Below, piece after piece: positions 12,335-22,925 of a stretch of DNA of 64,000 bases. The stretch spans positions 1,736,001 to 1,800,000 of the forward strand of contig NZ_CP062137.1 in the NCBI RefSeq assembly GCF_014843355.1. Direction: 5' to 3'. The number at the start of each line of letters is the position of its first letter. Position 1 is the first letter of the stretch. The translations under genes and the position numbers were made by a program. The notes beneath the pieces are model-generated. The model searched no databases. It worked only from the letters and a program-made list of their open reading frames with translations, and was not told the origin of the DNA. The DNA comes from Actinobacillus sp. GY-402. Lineage in GTDB: Bacteria; Pseudomonadota; Gammaproteobacteria; Enterobacterales; Pasteurellaceae.

Positions 12335-13780
12335 ATGTTTGGTCCGTTTAAACCGGCGCCGCATATTGCGGAGCTTCCGGCGGATAAAATTGATTCAACG
12401 TACAGACATTTACGTTGGCAGGTTTTCGCGGGAATATTTTTTGGTTATGCCGCATTTTACTTTGTTCGCGCAAACTTCGATTTAGCGCAAAAAGGCTTAA
12501 TTGAAGCCGGCATGTATACTAAAACAGAATTGGGTATCATCGGTACCGGTGCCGGTTTGGCATACGGTTTGTCAAAATTCATTATGGCGGGAATGTCCGA
12601 TCGCTCGAATCCGAAAGTGTTCTTACCGTGCGGTTTGTTACTTTCAGGTTTGTGTATGACATTAATGGGACTGATGCCTTGGGCGACCTCCGGTATCGCC
12701 ATTATGTTTACGTTAATTTTCCTGAACGGTTGGTTCCAGGGAATGGGATGGCCGCCGTGCGGTCGCACCATGGTTCACTGGTGGTCTAAATCGGAACGCG
12801 GAACTATCGTTTCAATCTGGAACTGCGCCCATAATGTGGGAGGCATGGTGCCGGGTATGATGGTGTTATTAGCCAGTGCCGTTTATTTCAGCCAACACGG
12901 TGTTCAGGCCACGGCGAAAGACGTATGGCAACAGGCGTTATATTATCCTGGCATTGCCGCCATGGTTGCCGCCGTTCCTATCTATTTGATGATGAAAGAT
13001 ACGCCGCAATCCTGCGGTTTACCGCCGATCGAAAAATGGCGTAACGATTATCCGGACGATTACGATGAAAAAACCGCAGAAAAAGATTTAGGCACCAAAG
13101 AAATCTTCGTCAATTATGTGCTTAAAAACAAATTATTATGGTACATCGCCATCGCCAACGTATTCGTATATTTAATCCGTTACGGCGTGTTGAAATGGTC
13201 ACCGGTTTACCTGGGCGAAGTAAAACACTTCAACATTAAAGGAACCGCCTGGGCTTATACCATTTATGAACTCGCGGCAATTCCGGGCACCTTATTGTGC
13301 GGTTGGGTTTCCGATAAAATTTTCAGAGGCAAACGCGGCGTAACCGGTTTCGTATTCATGATTTTAACCACTATCGCCGTATTCGCCTTGTGGAAAAACC
13401 CGGCAACGCCGGAAGCGGAATTGGCACAATATGCCGGTCGTCCGTTCTATGAAAATCCGTATCAATTAACCGACTTCATTTTAATGACAACCGTTGGTTT
13501 CTTAATTTACGGACCGGTGATGTTAATCGGCTTACACGCCCTTGAACTCGCGCCGAAAAAAGCCGCGGGTACCGCCGCAGGATTCACCGGTTTATTTGGT
13601 TATTTGGGCGGCACGGTTTCCGCTTCGGCCGTAGTCGGCTGGGCCGCCGATAAATTCGGCTGGGACGGCGGTTTCTATGTCATGATCGTCGGCGGTTTAC
13701 TGGCCGTTCTGCTGATGTTTATCGTGATGATTGCCGAAGGCAAACATAAAGCCCAATTACGCGACCATTACGGTAAATAA
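12335..13780 (+). CDS. glpT: Glycerol-3-phosphate transporter GlpT
   Basis: A 481-residue, twelve-helix inner-membrane antiporter of the OPA branch of the major facilitator superfamily; it exchanges glycerol-3-phosphate for inorganic phosphate. Conserved features include [17 protein letters not shown] with the substrate-site Arg, the [20 protein letters not shown] motif and the C-terminal half [15 protein letters not shown]. The second of two in-frame ATGs (12335) is chosen because it is seven bases from the GGAGA ribosome site and gives the family N-terminus [14 protein letters not shown]; the ATG at 12329 is too close to that site. glpQ follows, supplying its substrate from glycerophosphodiesters. 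Confidence 0.97.
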   Translation: MFGPFKPAPHIAELPADKIDSTYRHLRWQVFAGIFFGYAAFYFVRANFDLAQKGLIEAGMYTKTELGIIGTGAGLAYGLSKFIMAGMSDRSNPKVFLPCGLLLSGLCMTLMGLMPWATSGIAIMFTLIFLNGWFQGMGWPPCGRTMVHWWSKSERGTIVSIWNCAHNVGGMVPGMMVLLASAVYFSQHGVQATAKDVWQQALYYPGIAAMVAAVPIYLMMKDTPQSCGLPPIEKWRNDYPDDYDEKTAEKDLGTKEIFVNYVLKNKLLWYIAIANVFVYLIRYGVLKWSPVYLGEVKHFNIKGTAWAYTIYELAAIPGTLLCGWVSDKIFRGKRGVTGFVFMILTTIAVFALWKNPATPEAELAQYAGRPFYENPYQLTDFILMTTVGFLIYGPVMLIGLHALELAPKKAAGTAAGFTGLFGYLGGTVSASAVVGWAADKFGWDGGFYVMIVGGLLAVLLMFIVMIAEGKHKAQLRDHYGK

Positions 13781-13790
13781 CCTTTAAACG

Positions 13791-13820
13791 AAAAGGAAGA
13801 GCGCAAGTTCTTCCTTTTTT
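13791..13820 (+). terminator. Intrinsic terminator after glpT
   Basis: The stem AAAGGAAGA / TCTTCCTTT with a short loop is followed by a T run, 11 bases after the glpT stop. It suggests that glpQ, 98 bases on, has its own promoter or is reached only by readthrough. Confidence 0.75.
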
Positions 13821-13917
13821 GTTATCCGGCGGAATTTAACCTTATCCGCCTGAAAAAACGTTGCATTTTTTGACCGCACTTTTACGTACTTATCTGCAAA
13901 ACCTAAAAGGAGGTTTT

Positions 13918-15003
13918 ATGAAACTTAAAATGTTAGCCGCAGCCGTTGCCATGGCGACATTAACGGCATGTTCTTCTCAATCGTCCACATCTCAACAAAC
14001 CGTGAAAAATCAGGATAAAATCGTTATCGCCCACCGCGGTGCAAGCGGATATCTGCCGGAACACACGCTGGAAAGCAAAGCCTTGGCGTTCGGACAAAAA
14101 GCCGATTATCTGGAACAGGATTTAGCCATGACCAAAGACAACCGCCTGATTGTGATTCACGATCACTTCCTCGACGGTTTAACCGATGTGGCGAAAAAAT
14201 TCCCGAACCGCAAACGCGCCGACGGACGTTATTATGTGATCGACTTCACCCTGAAAGAAATTCAAAGTCTTGAAATGACGGAAAATTTCAAAACCGAAAA
14301 CGGCAAGCAGGTACAAGTTTATCCGAACCGGTTCCCGTTATGGAAATCCCATTTCCGCATTCACACTTTTGAAGACGAATTGGAATTCATTCAGGGATTA
14401 GAAAAATCCAGCGGTAAAAAAATCGGTATTTACCCTGAAATCAAAGCTCCTTGGTTACACCACAAAGAGGGAAAAGATATCGCCAAAGCCACGCTGGAAG
14501 TGTTGAAAAAATACGGTTACACCAAAAAATCCGATACGGTTTATCTGCAAACCTTCGATTTCAACGAACTTAAACGGATAAAAACCCAACTGCTACCGCA
14601 AATGGGTATGGATTTGAAATTAGTACAGCTCATTGCTTATTCCGACTGGCATGAAACAGAAGAAAAAAATGCCGACGGCAAATGGGTGAATTACGATTAT
14701 GACTGGATGTTTAAAGACGGCGCAATGGCGGAAGTAGCGAAATATGCCGACGGCGTCGGTCCCGGCTGGTATATGCTGGTGGATGAAAAACAATCCAAAG
14801 CCGGCAACATCGTATACACGCCGTTGGTTAACGAACTGAAAAAATACCGCATGGAACTGCATCCGTACACCGTGCGCAAAGACGCATTGCCGCCATTTTT
14901 CAGTGATGTAAACCAAATGTACGATGCGTTGCTGAACAAAGCGGGCGCCACCGGCGTGTTCACCGATTTCCCGGACACCGCCGTGGAATTTCTGAAAAAA
15001 TAG
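13918..15003 (+). CDS. glpQ: Glycerophosphodiester phosphodiesterase GlpQ, lipoprotein (protein D type)
   Basis: GlpQ hydrolyses glycerophosphodiesters such as glycerophosphocholine to glycerol-3-phosphate and the alcohol. The 361-residue protein starts with a lipoprotein signal ending LTAC at Cys18, so it is anchored in the envelope, as for protein D of H. influenzae. The GDPD catalytic motifs are IAHRGASGYLPEHTLES (near residue 39) and EQDLAMTKDNRLIVIHDHFLD. The ATG at 13918 follows a strong AAAGGAGG site; the frame is open upstream through an uptake signal, but those codons are not needed. It makes the substrate imported by the neighbouring GlpT. Confidence 0.97.
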   Translation: MKLKMLAAAVAMATLTACSSQSSTSQQTVKNQDKIVIAHRGASGYLPEHTLESKALAFGQKADYLEQDLAMTKDNRLIVIHDHFLDGLTDVAKKFPNRKRADGRYYVIDFTLKEIQSLEMTENFKTENGKQVQVYPNRFPLWKSHFRIHTFEDELEFIQGLEKSSGKKIGIYPEIKAPWLHHKEGKDIAKATLEVLKKYGYTKKSDTVYLQTFDFNELKRIKTQLLPQMGMDLKLVQLIAYSDWHETEEKNADGKWVNYDYDWMFKDGAMAEVAKYADGVGPGWYMLVDEKQSKAGNIVYTPLVNELKKYRMELHPYTVRKDALPPFFSDVNQMYDALLNKAGATGVFTDFPDTAVEFLKK

Positions 15004-15022
15004 CGGCGTCACGCTCAATACT

Positions 15023-15067
15023 AAAAAGTGCGGTCAAAAATTCTTTCGTTTTTTTGACCGCACTTTT
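15023..15067 (+). terminator. Paired uptake-signal terminator after glpQ
   Basis: Facing copies AAAAAGTGCGGTCAAAAA and TTTTTGACCGCACTTTT give a near-perfect stem of about 17 bp with a 10-base loop, 20 bases after the glpQ stop. The A-rich and T-rich outer arms supply U tracts on both strands. Confidence 0.85.
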
Positions 15068-15131
15068 CTATATATTCATCCAGCTGAAAGGGTTCAATTC
15101 AAACGATAATCTTTTATTAAAAAAGCATTTT

Positions 15132-15147
15132 TGTGATCTAGATCACG
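15132..15147 (+). promoter_or_regulatory. CRP-like site upstream of adhE
   Basis: TGTGATCTAGATCACG is a near-perfect CRP palindrome (TGTGA-N6-TCACA with one mismatch), about 86 bases ahead of the adhE start. Its core also contains GATCTAGATC, a full palindrome. CRP or a related family member such as FNR could bind; the arms fit CRP better. Confidence 0.75.
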
Positions 15148-15232
15148 TTTATAGCTAAAAAATATATTTATATACCTCGAAAGAAGTAAAATCTCCTCAG
15201 TTTAATATTTAACAACTTTAGGAGAAATCGTT

Positions 15233-17857
15233 ATGAGTAACACTGTTGAAAAGACGGTAAGCCCGGCGCAAGCCGAAGTGAACTCACTGGTTGAAAAAGG
15301 TTTGGTTGCACTGGATAAATTCAGGGAACTGAATCAGCAACAAGTGGATTACATCGTTGCCAAAGCCTCGGTAGCCGCACTGGATCAACACGGCGCATTA
15401 GCGTTACATGCCTTGCAGGAAACCGGGCGCGGCGTATTCGAGGATAAAGCCACCAAAAATCTGTTTGCCTGCGAACACGTGGTAAACAAAATGCGGCACT
15501 GGAAAACCGCCGGAATTATCAGCGACGATGATGTCACCGGTATTACGGAAATTGCCGATCCGGTGGGTGTCGTCTGCGGTATCACGCCGACCACCAACCC
15601 GACTTCCACCGCTATTTTCAAATCACTGATTGCTTTAAAAACCCGCAATCCTATTATTTTTGCTTTCCACCCTTCCGCTCAACAATCTTCCGCTCATGCC
15701 GCGCAAATCGTACGTGACGCCGCGGTAGCCGCCGGTGCGCCGGAAAATTGTATTCAATGGATCGAACACCCGTCTATGGAAGGAACCAACGCGTTGATGA
15801 ACCATCCGGGCATTGCCACTATTCTGGCGACCGGCGGTAACGCCATGGTGCAGGCGGCGTATTCCTGCGGTAAACCGGCGCTGGGCGTCGGCGCCGGAAA
15901 CGTGCCCGCTTACGTGGAAAAATCCGCCGATATTAAACAGGCCGCTCACGATATCGTGATGTCGAAATCTTTCGATAACGGCATGGTATGCGCTTCGGAA
16001 CAAGCCGCTATTATCGATGCGGAAATTTATGACGAATTCATCAACGAACTAAAATCTTACGGCGTGTATTTCGTCAATAAAAAAGAAAAAGCTTTACTGG
16101 AAGCGTTTATGTTCGGCGTAAAAGCCAACAGTGCAAACTGCGCCGGTGCGAAATTGAACGCCGACGTAGTGGGAAAATCCGCATACTGGATTGCACAACA
16201 GGCAGGCTTTGAAGTGCCCGAAAAAACCAACATTCTCGCCGCAGAATGTAAAGAAGTCAGCCCGAAAGAACCTTTAACCCGGGAAAAATTATCGCCGGTA
16301 CTCGCTATTCTGAAATCCAATTCTACGGAACAAGGTCTGGCGCTTTCCGAGGCGATGGTGGAATTTAACGGCTTGGGACATTCCGCGGCAATTCATACCA
16401 AAGACGCCAACCTGGCTAAACAATTCGGCGAACGGGTTAAAGCCATTCGCGTTATCTGGAATTCGCCTTCTACTTTCGGCGGTATCGGCGACGTTTATAA
16501 CGCCTTCCTGCCTTCATTAACCCTGGGCTGCGGTTCTTACGGTAAAAACTCCGTCAGTAACAATGTCAGCGCCATGAACTTAGTGAACATCAAACGCGTA
16601 GGAAGACGGAGAAATAACATGCAATGGTTTAAAGTACCGTCAAAAATCTATTTTGAACGGGATTCAATTCAATATTTACAATCTGTACCGGATATGCAAC
16701 GCGTAGTTATCGTCACCGACCGTACTATGGTGGATCTGGGATTCGTACAAAAAATCGCTCATCAGTTGGAATCCCGCCGCGATCCGGTATCTTATCAACT
16801 GTTTGCCGATGTCGAGCCGGATCCGAGCATCCAAACCGTACGTCGCGGCGTAGATTTAATCCGTAATTTCAAACCGGACACAATTATCGCGCTCGGCGGC
16901 GGTTCGTCCATGGATGCGGCAAAAGTCATGTGGTTATTCTACGAACAACCGGAAGTGGATTTCCGCGATTTAGTTCAGAAATTTATGGATATCCGTAAAC
17001 GCGCCTTTAAATTCCCGTCGTTAGGTAAAAAAGCACGTTATATCGGCATTCCGACCACATCCGGTACGGGTTCGGAAGTCACGCCGTTTGCGGTGATTAC
17101 CGAAGGTAACAAAAAATATCCGATTGCGGATTATTCCTTAACTCCGACAATCGCTCTGGTGGATCCGGCGTTAGTGATGACGGTGCCGGCTCATGTGGCG
17201 GCGGATACCGGATTGGATGTATTAACCCATGCGACCGAAGCTTATGTTTCCGTACTTGCCAACGATTATACCGACGGTCTGGCTTTACAAGCGATTAAAC
17301 TGGTGTTCCAGTATTTGGAAAAATCCGTGAAAGAAACCGATCCGGAAGCCAGAGAAAAAATGCACAATGCCTCCACTATCGCAGGTATGGCGTTTGCCAA
17401 CGCATTTTTAGGCATGAATCACTCGCTCGCTCACAAAATCGGCGGTTATTTCCATACGCCGCACGGTCGTACCAATGCGATTCTGATGCCGCACGTGATT
17501 CGTTACAACGGCACGAAACCGACGAAAACCGCCACATGGCCGAAATATAATTATTACAAAGCGGATGAAAAATATCAGGATATCGCCCGTTTGTTAGGCT
17601 TACCGGCGGCGACACCGGAAGAAGGCGTGAAGTCTTATGCCAAAGCGGTTTACGATTTAGCGGTGCGCTGCGGCATTAAAATGTCTTTCAAAGAACAAGG
17701 TCTGGAAGAAAAAGCCTGGATGGATGCTCGTCATGAAGTAGCCTTACTCGCTTATGAAGACCAATGTTCGCCGGCCAACCCGCGTTTGCCGATTGTGGCG
17801 GATATGGAAGACATTCTGACCAAGGCTTATTACGGCTATGACGAAAGTCAATATTAA
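15233..17857 (+). CDS. adhE: Bifunctional acetaldehyde-CoA / alcohol dehydrogenase AdhE
   Basis: AdhE reduces acetyl-CoA to acetaldehyde and then ethanol with two NADH, regenerating NAD+ in mixed-acid fermentation. The 874-residue protein joins an aldehyde dehydrogenase domain (about 1-440; catalytic Cys in FDNGMVCASEQA near residue 245) to an iron-dependent alcohol dehydrogenase domain (about 450-870; NAD motif ALGGGSSMDAAK, iron-binding region FLGMNHSLAHKIGGYFHTPHG). Family proteins form long spirosome filaments. A GGAG ribosome site precedes the ATG, a CRP-like site lies upstream, and the gene is monocistronic, closed by a terminator. Confidence 0.98.
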   Translation: MSNTVEKTVSPAQAEVNSLVEKGLVALDKFRELNQQQVDYIVAKASVAALDQHGALALHALQETGRGVFEDKATKNLFACEHVVNKMRHWKTAGIISDDDVTGITEIADPVGVVCGITPTTNPTSTAIFKSLIALKTRNPIIFAFHPSAQQSSAHAAQIVRDAAVAAGAPENCIQWIEHPSMEGTNALMNHPGIATILATGGNAMVQAAYSCGKPALGVGAGNVPAYVEKSADIKQAAHDIVMSKSFDNGMVCASEQAAIIDAEIYDEFINELKSYGVYFVNKKEKALLEAFMFGVKANSANCAGAKLNADVVGKSAYWIAQQAGFEVPEKTNILAAECKEVSPKEPLTREKLSPVLAILKSNSTEQGLALSEAMVEFNGLGHSAAIHTKDANLAKQFGERVKAIRVIWNSPSTFGGIGDVYNAFLPSLTLGCGSYGKNSVSNNVSAMNLVNIKRVGRRRNNMQWFKVPSKIYFERDSIQYLQSVPDMQRVVIVTDRTMVDLGFVQKIAHQLESRRDPVSYQLFADVEPDPSIQTVRRGVDLIRNFKPDTIIALGGGSSMDAAKVMWLFYEQPEVDFRDLVQKFMDIRKRAFKFPSLGKKARYIGIPTTSGTGSEVTPFAVITEGNKKYPIADYSLTPTIALVDPALVMTVPAHVAADTGLDVLTHATEAYVSVLANDYTDGLALQAIKLVFQYLEKSVKETDPEAREKMHNASTIAGMAFANAFLGMNHSLAHKIGGYFHTPHGRTNAILMPHVIRYNGTKPTKTATWPKYNYYKADEKYQDIARLLGLPAATPEEGVKSYAKAVYDLAVRCGIKMSFKEQGLEEKAWMDARHEVALLAYEDQCSPANPRLPIVADMEDILTKAYYGYDESQY

Positions 17858-17879
17858 TTAAAAAACTCGTAAAAAATCG

Positions 17880-17946
17880 ACCGCACTTTATCCCCGAAAA
17901 CCGGCCAGAACGCCGTTGAGTAAAGAGATAAAGTGCGGTTTTTTTT
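17880..17946 (+). terminator. Paired uptake-signal terminator after adhE
   Basis: The arms ACCGCACTTTATC (17880-17892) and GATAAAGTGCGGT (17927-17939) are perfectly complementary over 13 bp, with a 34-base loop and a run of eight T after the right arm. It ends adhE and could also serve the convergent nhaP gene. Confidence 0.8.
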
Positions 17947-17962
17947 ATATTATTTATCGAGG

Positions 17963-19294
17963 TTAAATATCTTTCACGTCTTTTGTTGCGCCGAGTTTCA
18001 CATAAGCTTCGTGTACGGGATCCACATATTTAGATTTCTTAATCATGCCTTCTATGGTCGTGCCTTGAATCAGAATAGAAAAAGTCACCACTGTATAAGT
18101 CATTAAAATAATCACATCGCGCACATCAAGTTTCATCCCGTCACCGATAACAAAACCTACGCCGGACGGAATGGAAAGCGCCATCGCCAGGGCAAGTCCG
18201 CCCCGCAGCCCGCCCCATGTCAAAATGCGCAGCGTGTACGGGTTATAAAGGCGATAACGCGACATAATTTGATAAGGAATCCATACACTGAGATAACGCG
18301 CGCCCAAACAAATCGGAATGGAAAACAACATCAAAAGAGAGCTCTCGAAATTAAAATCCACCAACAGAAGCACCAGCCCAATCAGCAGAAACAGCAGCGA
18401 ATTAAGCGAATGGTCGATCATTTCCCAGAAATTATCCAGATACAAACGGCTTTGTTGGGAAAAACCATGGCGACGCGTCCAGTTACCAATCATAATCCCC
18501 GCCACCACCATGGTGAGCGCGCCGGAAACATGAAGCAAATTCGCCATACTGTAACCTACGGTCGGAACGGTTAAAGTGATAAGAATTTCCAAGCTGCCGT
18601 CATCCGTGGCGGAAATAAAGCTATGCGCCACAAAACCGGTCAGCAAACCGAATAAAATCCCGCCTACGGCTTCCTGCAGGAATAAACCCAATACCCCGCC
18701 GACAGTCGGCGATTGCCCTTCAAAAGCGACGGCAAAAATCGTGGTGAAAATCACCAATCCGATCCCGTCATTAAACAACGATTCGCCTTCCACCTGCATT
18801 GACATCCGTTTCGGCGCTTTCAGATTTTTGATAATCGCCAGCACGGCAATGGGGTCGGTGGGAGAAATCAACGAACCGAATAACAGGCAGTAAATAAAAT
18901 CGATATTCAGCCCTAACAGAATCGCCACGCCGTAGAGTAAAAACCCAATAATAAATGTCGACGCAAGGGTGGAAAACAACGCATAAACCGCAATTTCCCG
19001 CCGTTGTTCCTTCATTAACGGCAATTTAATGCCGAGCGAACCGGCAAACAACAGGAATCCGAGCATGCCGTCCAGCAAAAAATGCTGGAAATCGAGTTTC
19101 TCTATGATGGAAATCGCCAACCGGTCCAGATTAAACCAGCCGAACGAACTAAACGCCCAAAGCAACAGCGAACCGACCATGGCGGAAGCCGTGATAACAA
19201 TGGTGGATTGAAGATTTTCATTGATTTTCAGGGTGAAAAAATTAATGAACATCGCCAGCCCGAACAAAAAGCAAATATAAGAATAAATTTCCAT
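17963..19294 (-). CDS. NhaP-type Na+(K+)/H+ antiporter (CPA1 family)
   Basis: A 443-residue protein with about twelve membrane helices. CPA1 hallmarks are visible: GSLISPTDPIAVLAI (near residue 138) and EGESLFNDGIGLVIF (near 168), which hold the acidic ion-binding residues. It should exchange Na+ or K+ for H+ across the inner membrane and would complement the Na+-NQR pump in the same window. The ATG at 19294 overlaps the tex stop by one base (TAATG) behind a GGTGG-like site; a GTG twelve bases upstream is possible but less likely. The exact ion is not predictable. Confidence 0.88.
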   Translation of the reverse strand: MEIYSYICFLFGLAMFINFFTLKINENLQSTIVITASAMVGSLLLWAFSSFGWFNLDRLAISIIEKLDFQHFLLDGMLGFLLFAGSLGIKLPLMKEQRREIAVYALFSTLASTFIIGFLLYGVAILLGLNIDFIYCLLFGSLISPTDPIAVLAIIKNLKAPKRMSMQVEGESLFNDGIGLVIFTTIFAVAFEGQSPTVGGVLGLFLQEAVGGILFGLLTGFVAHSFISATDDGSLEILITLTVPTVGYSMANLLHVSGALTMVVAGIMIGNWTRRHGFSQQSRLYLDNFWEMIDHSLNSLLFLLIGLVLLLVDFNFESSLLMLFSIPICLGARYLSVWIPYQIMSRYRLYNPYTLRILTWGGLRGGLALAMALSIPSGVGFVIGDGMKLDVRDVIILMTYTVVTFSILIQGTTIEGMIKKSKYVDPVHEAYVKLGATKDVKDI

Positions 19295-21597
19295 TATTTT
19301 TTCCACCCTTTCAACGCATCGGCGAAGGCATTATTTGCAAATTGATTACGCGAAGGGCGGTCGTTCCGTTCCTGACGGGATTTTGCCGATAAAGTGCGGT
19401 CAGATTTTTCATTGTTTTTCAGCGGAGTTTCGTCCAATCGCATGGTCAGTGAAATGCGTTTGCGCGCCACATCCACGTCCAACACTTTAACTTTTACCAC
19501 ATCACCGGTTTTCACCACCTGATGAGGATTTTCCACGAATTTGTCCGATAACCCGGAAATGTGCACCAAGCCGTCCTGATGAACGCCGATGTCCACGAAA
19601 GCGCCGAAATTGGTGACATTGGTAACGGTGCCCTCCAAAATCATACCCGGTTTTAAATCCGCAATTTCTTCCACGCCGTCCATAAAAGCGGCGGTTTTAA
19701 ATTCGCCGCGCGGATCGCGTCCCGGTTTTTCCAGTTCTTTGAAGATATCCATTACCGTCGGCAGACCGAACTGCTCGTCGGTGAATTGCTTGGCGTCCAG
19801 CTGACGAATCGCCGCGCTGTTGCCCATTAAATCCTGAACGGATTGCGTCGTCGCCTGCAGAATTTTTTCTACCACGGAATAACTTTCCGGGTGCACGCCG
19901 GAAGCATCCAGCGGATTTTTTCCGTTGATAATCCGCATAAATCCGGCGCACTGTTCAAAAGCTTTCGGCCCTAAACGCGGCACTTTTTTCAATTCGGCGC
20001 GGCTGTTAAAACGTCCGTTTTCATCGCGATACGCCACAATATTCTGCGCCAGCGTTTTGCTCATGCCCGCAACCCGCGCCAACAACGGCACGGACGCCAT
20101 ATTTAAATCCACGCCTACGGCATTTACGCAGTCTTCCACCACCGCGTCCAACTTGCGGGCCAGCTGAATTTGGTTGACGTCATGCTGATATTGTCCGACG
20201 CCGATAGCTTTCGGGTCGATTTTCACCAATTCCGCCAACGGATCCTGCAAACGACGCGCAATAGAAACCGCGCCGCGCAGCGATACGTCCAACTCCGGAA
20301 ATTCCGCCGCCGCCAATTCGGAAGCGGAATACACGGAGGCGCCCGCTTCACTCACAACCACAGTTTGCGGCTTGTGATCCTTCATTTCTTTAATTACTTC
20401 TTTAGCGAACCGTTCGGTTTCGCGGGACGCCGTGCCGTTTCCGATAGCAATCAATTCCACATTGTGTTTTTTAATCAGTTTGTAAGCGGCGACCATGGCT
20501 TCGTCCATACGTCCCGTATGGGGATAAATAGTGGCGGTTTCCAGTAATTTACCGGTGTTATCCACAACCGCCACTTTCACGCCGGTACGCAAACCCGGAT
20601 CCAGTCCCATAGTATTTTTCGCGCCGACCGGTGCCGCCATTAAAAGTGCGGTCAGATTTCGGGCAAAAACGTCAATGGCTTCGTCTTCCGCTTTTTCGCG
20701 CAAAACGCCCATCAATTCGGTTTCCAAATGCAACGCCACTTTAATTTTCCAGGTCCAGGCAATAACCTGTTCCCGCCATTTATCGGCAGGCTGACCGCTG
20801 AAACGAACATCCAAATGGCGGCAGATAATTTCTTCACAATAACTGGAGCGACTGCCTTCTTCTGCGTCGGGATCCGCATTCAGACTTAACTGCAAAATGC
20901 CTTCGTTGCGCCCGCGGAACATTGCCAATGCGCGATGAGACGGTACTTTGTTAAAGGGTTCCTGATGATCGAAATAATCCTGAAACTTCGCGCCTTCCGC
21001 TTCTTTACCTTCAAAAACTTTAGAAATAATGACCGCACTTTGGGTTAAATACTGACGGACTTTCGCCAATAATTCGGCGTCTTCGGCAAAGCGTTCCATC
21101 AAAATGTAACGCGCGCCGTCCAATGCGGCTTTGCTGTCGGCAACGCCTTTATTCGCATCCACAAATTGCTGTGCCGTCGTTTCCGGATCACGGTTTGGTT
21201 CCGTCCACAACAAGTCTGCCAGCGGTTCCAGACCCGCTTCCACGGCAATCTGTCCTTTGGTGCGGCGTTTCGGTTTGTACGGCAGATACAAATCTTCCAG
21301 TTCCGTTTTGCTTTGGGTGAGCAGAATTTTATCCCGCAATTCGTCGGTTAATTTTCCCTGCTCGCCAATGGATTTCAAAATGGTCTGGCGGCGTTCTTCC
21401 AATTCGCGTAAATAAAGCAGGCGGGTTTCAAAATGACGCAGTTGACTGTCGTCCAGCCCGCCGGTGGCTTCTTTGCGATAACGGGCGATAAAGGGAATGG
21501 TGTTGCCGTCGTCCAGTAATTGCACGGCGGCGAGAATTTGTTGCGGTCGAACCTGAAGTTCTGCGGCGATAATTTGACTGATTTGTTGATTTAACAT
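19294..21597 (-). CDS. tex: Transcription accessory protein Tex (YhgF)
   Basis: A 767-residue nucleic-acid-binding protein found in most bacteria, linked to transcription and RNA handling. Domain order is an N-terminal helical part, a YqgF/RuvX-like RNase H fold ([16 protein letters not shown] near residue 335), helix-hairpin-helix repeats ([16 protein letters not shown] to [16 protein letters not shown]) and a C-terminal S1 domain ([23 protein letters not shown] near 655). The end is basic and low-complexity. It shares its stop codon with the start of the antiporter gene, so the two are probably translated together. Confidence 0.96.
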   Translation of the reverse strand: MLNQQISQIIAAELQVRPQQILAAVQLLDDGNTIPFIARYRKEATGGLDDSQLRHFETRLLYLRELEERRQTILKSIGEQGKLTDELRDKILLTQSKTELEDLYLPYKPKRRTKGQIAVEAGLEPLADLLWTEPNRDPETTAQQFVDANKGVADSKAALDGARYILMERFAEDAELLAKVRQYLTQSAVIISKVFEGKEAEGAKFQDYFDHQEPFNKVPSHRALAMFRGRNEGILQLSLNADPDAEEGSRSSYCEEIICRHLDVRFSGQPADKWREQVIAWTWKIKVALHLETELMGVLREKAEDEAIDVFARNLTALLMAAPVGAKNTMGLDPGLRTGVKVAVVDNTGKLLETATIYPHTGRMDEAMVAAYKLIKKHNVELIAIGNGTASRETERFAKEVIKEMKDHKPQTVVVSEAGASVYSASELAAAEFPELDVSLRGAVSIARRLQDPLAELVKIDPKAIGVGQYQHDVNQIQLARKLDAVVEDCVNAVGVDLNMASVPLLARVAGMSKTLAQNIVAYRDENGRFNSRAELKKVPRLGPKAFEQCAGFMRIINGKNPLDASGVHPESYSVVEKILQATTQSVQDLMGNSAAIRQLDAKQFTDEQFGLPTVMDIFKELEKPGRDPRGEFKTAAFMDGVEEIADLKPGMILEGTVTNVTNFGAFVDIGVHQDGLVHISGLSDKFVENPHQVVKTGDVVKVKVLDVDVARKRISLTMRLDETPLKNNEKSDRTLSAKSRQERNDRPSRNQFANNAFADALKGWKK

Positions 21598-21678
21598 AAT
21601 TTTCTCTTAAATAAAAAAATGCAAATAGCATACTGGTTTTAGCGCTTGGGCTCAACCGCTAATCATCGACATAATATT

Positions 21679-21694
21679 TATGATCCCTATCACA
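21679..21694 (+). promoter_or_regulatory. CRP-like site between tex and talB
   Basis: TATGATCCCTATCACA matches TGTGA-N6-TCACA in nine of ten arm positions. It lies 78 bases before the transaldolase start and about 82 bases upstream of tex, so either divergent gene could be affected. Confidence 0.5.
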
Positions 21695-21771
21695 AAAATC
21701 AGAATTATCGCTAGACAGAACCGCCGCTGATGTTTAATAATCAAATAAATTTTCACCAATAAGGATAGATT

Positions 21772-22725
21772 ATGACAACACAATTAGATGCATTAAAACA
21801 AATGACCGTCGTAGTGGCGGATACCGGCGATATTGAAGCAATGAAAATTTACCAACCGCAAGACGCCACGACCAATCCGTCTTTGATCTTAAGCGCATCC
21901 GCACTGCCGCAATACGCGCCGTTAATCGACGATGCCGTCGCTTACGCCAAAGCCAAAAGCGCGGATAAAGCGCAACAATTAATTGATGCGGAAGACAAAT
22001 TAGCGGTCAATATCGGCTTAGAAATTCTAAAACTCGTTCCGGGACGCATTTCTACCGAAGTGGATGCCCGTCTTTCTTACGACACTCAAGGAACGATTGA
22101 AAAAGCCCGTAAAATCATTGCGTTATATAACGAAGCCGGAGTCGCAAACGATCGTATTCTGATTAAAATCGCCTCAACCTGGCAAGGTATCCGTGCGGCG
22201 GAAGTGCTTGAAAAAGAAGGCATTAACTGCAACTTAACGTTATTGTTCTCTCAAGCGCAAGCCCGTGCCTGTGCGGAAGCCGGCGTTTATTTAATCTCTC
22301 CGTTCGTCGGTCGTATTCTCGACTGGTATAAAGCTAACGGCGACAAACAGGAGTATGCGCCGGCGGAAGATCCGGGCGTAATTTCCGTCACACAAATCTA
22401 CAACTACTACAAACAGTACGGTTATAAGACCGTCGTCATGGGCGCAAGTTTCCGTAATATCGGCGAAATTACCGAATTAGCCGGTTGCGACCGTTTAACC
22501 ATCGCGCCGCCGCTGTTAAAACAGTTGCAGGAAAGCACGGCACCGTTGGCCCGCAAATTAGAATACAAAGGCGAAGTGCAAGCCCGTCCGGCACCGATGA
22601 CGGAAGCGGAATTCTATTGGGAACACAATGCGGATCCAATGGCCGTCGATAAATTAGCGGAAGGAATTCGCAAATTCGCCGCCGATATTGAAAAATTAGA
22701 AGCGATGCTTGCGGCAAAACTTTAA
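21772..22725 (+). CDS. talB: Transaldolase
   Basis: Transaldolase moves a dihydroxyacetone unit between sedoheptulose-7-phosphate and glyceraldehyde-3-phosphate in the non-oxidative pentose phosphate pathway. The 317-residue length and motifs [10 protein letters not shown] and [11 protein letters not shown], whose second Lys forms the Schiff base near residue 132, match the TalB class closely. An AAGGAT ribosome site precedes the ATG. It is monocistronic and followed by several hairpins. Confidence 0.97.
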   Translation: MTTQLDALKQMTVVVADTGDIEAMKIYQPQDATTNPSLILSASALPQYAPLIDDAVAYAKAKSADKAQQLIDAEDKLAVNIGLEILKLVPGRISTEVDARLSYDTQGTIEKARKIIALYNEAGVANDRILIKIASTWQGIRAAEVLEKEGINCNLTLLFSQAQARACAEAGVYLISPFVGRILDWYKANGDKQEYAPAEDPGVISVTQIYNYYKQYGYKTVVMGASFRNIGEITELAGCDRLTIAPPLLKQLQESTAPLARKLEYKGEVQARPAPMTEAEFYWEHNADPMAVDKLAEGIRKFAADIEKLEAMLAAKL

Positions 22726-22745
22726 TTTCTCAACCGAACGGCTCC

Positions 22746-22837
22746 AAAGTGCGGTCAAAAAAAAGCAAGTTTTTTTCCGCACTGTAAACAAAAGGCATAA
22801 CAGACAAAAGAGTTGGTAAAAAAACCGACTCTTTTTT
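22746..22837 (+). terminator. Terminator region after talB
   Basis: An imperfect uptake-signal pair (22746-22785) is followed by a classic terminator, AAAAGAGTTGGT / ACCGACTCTTTTTT (22806-22837), with a loop of A residues. The second hairpin does not involve an uptake signal and reads best on the plus strand. Confidence 0.75.
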
Positions 22838-22862
22838 GCTTAAGAAATCTACTATGCCGATA

Positions 22863-22905
22863 AAAAAGTGCGGTGAAAAATTTTAATGTTTTTCACCGCA
22901 CTTTT
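22863..22905. terminator. Bidirectional paired uptake-signal terminator between talB and era
   Basis: AAAAAGTGCGGTGAAAAA faces TTTTTCACCGCACTTTT, a 17-bp stem with T tracts on both strands. It lies between two convergent genes and so can stop transcription from either side. Confidence 0.8.
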
Positions 22906-22925
22906 CTATTTAAGGATTGTTCGGA

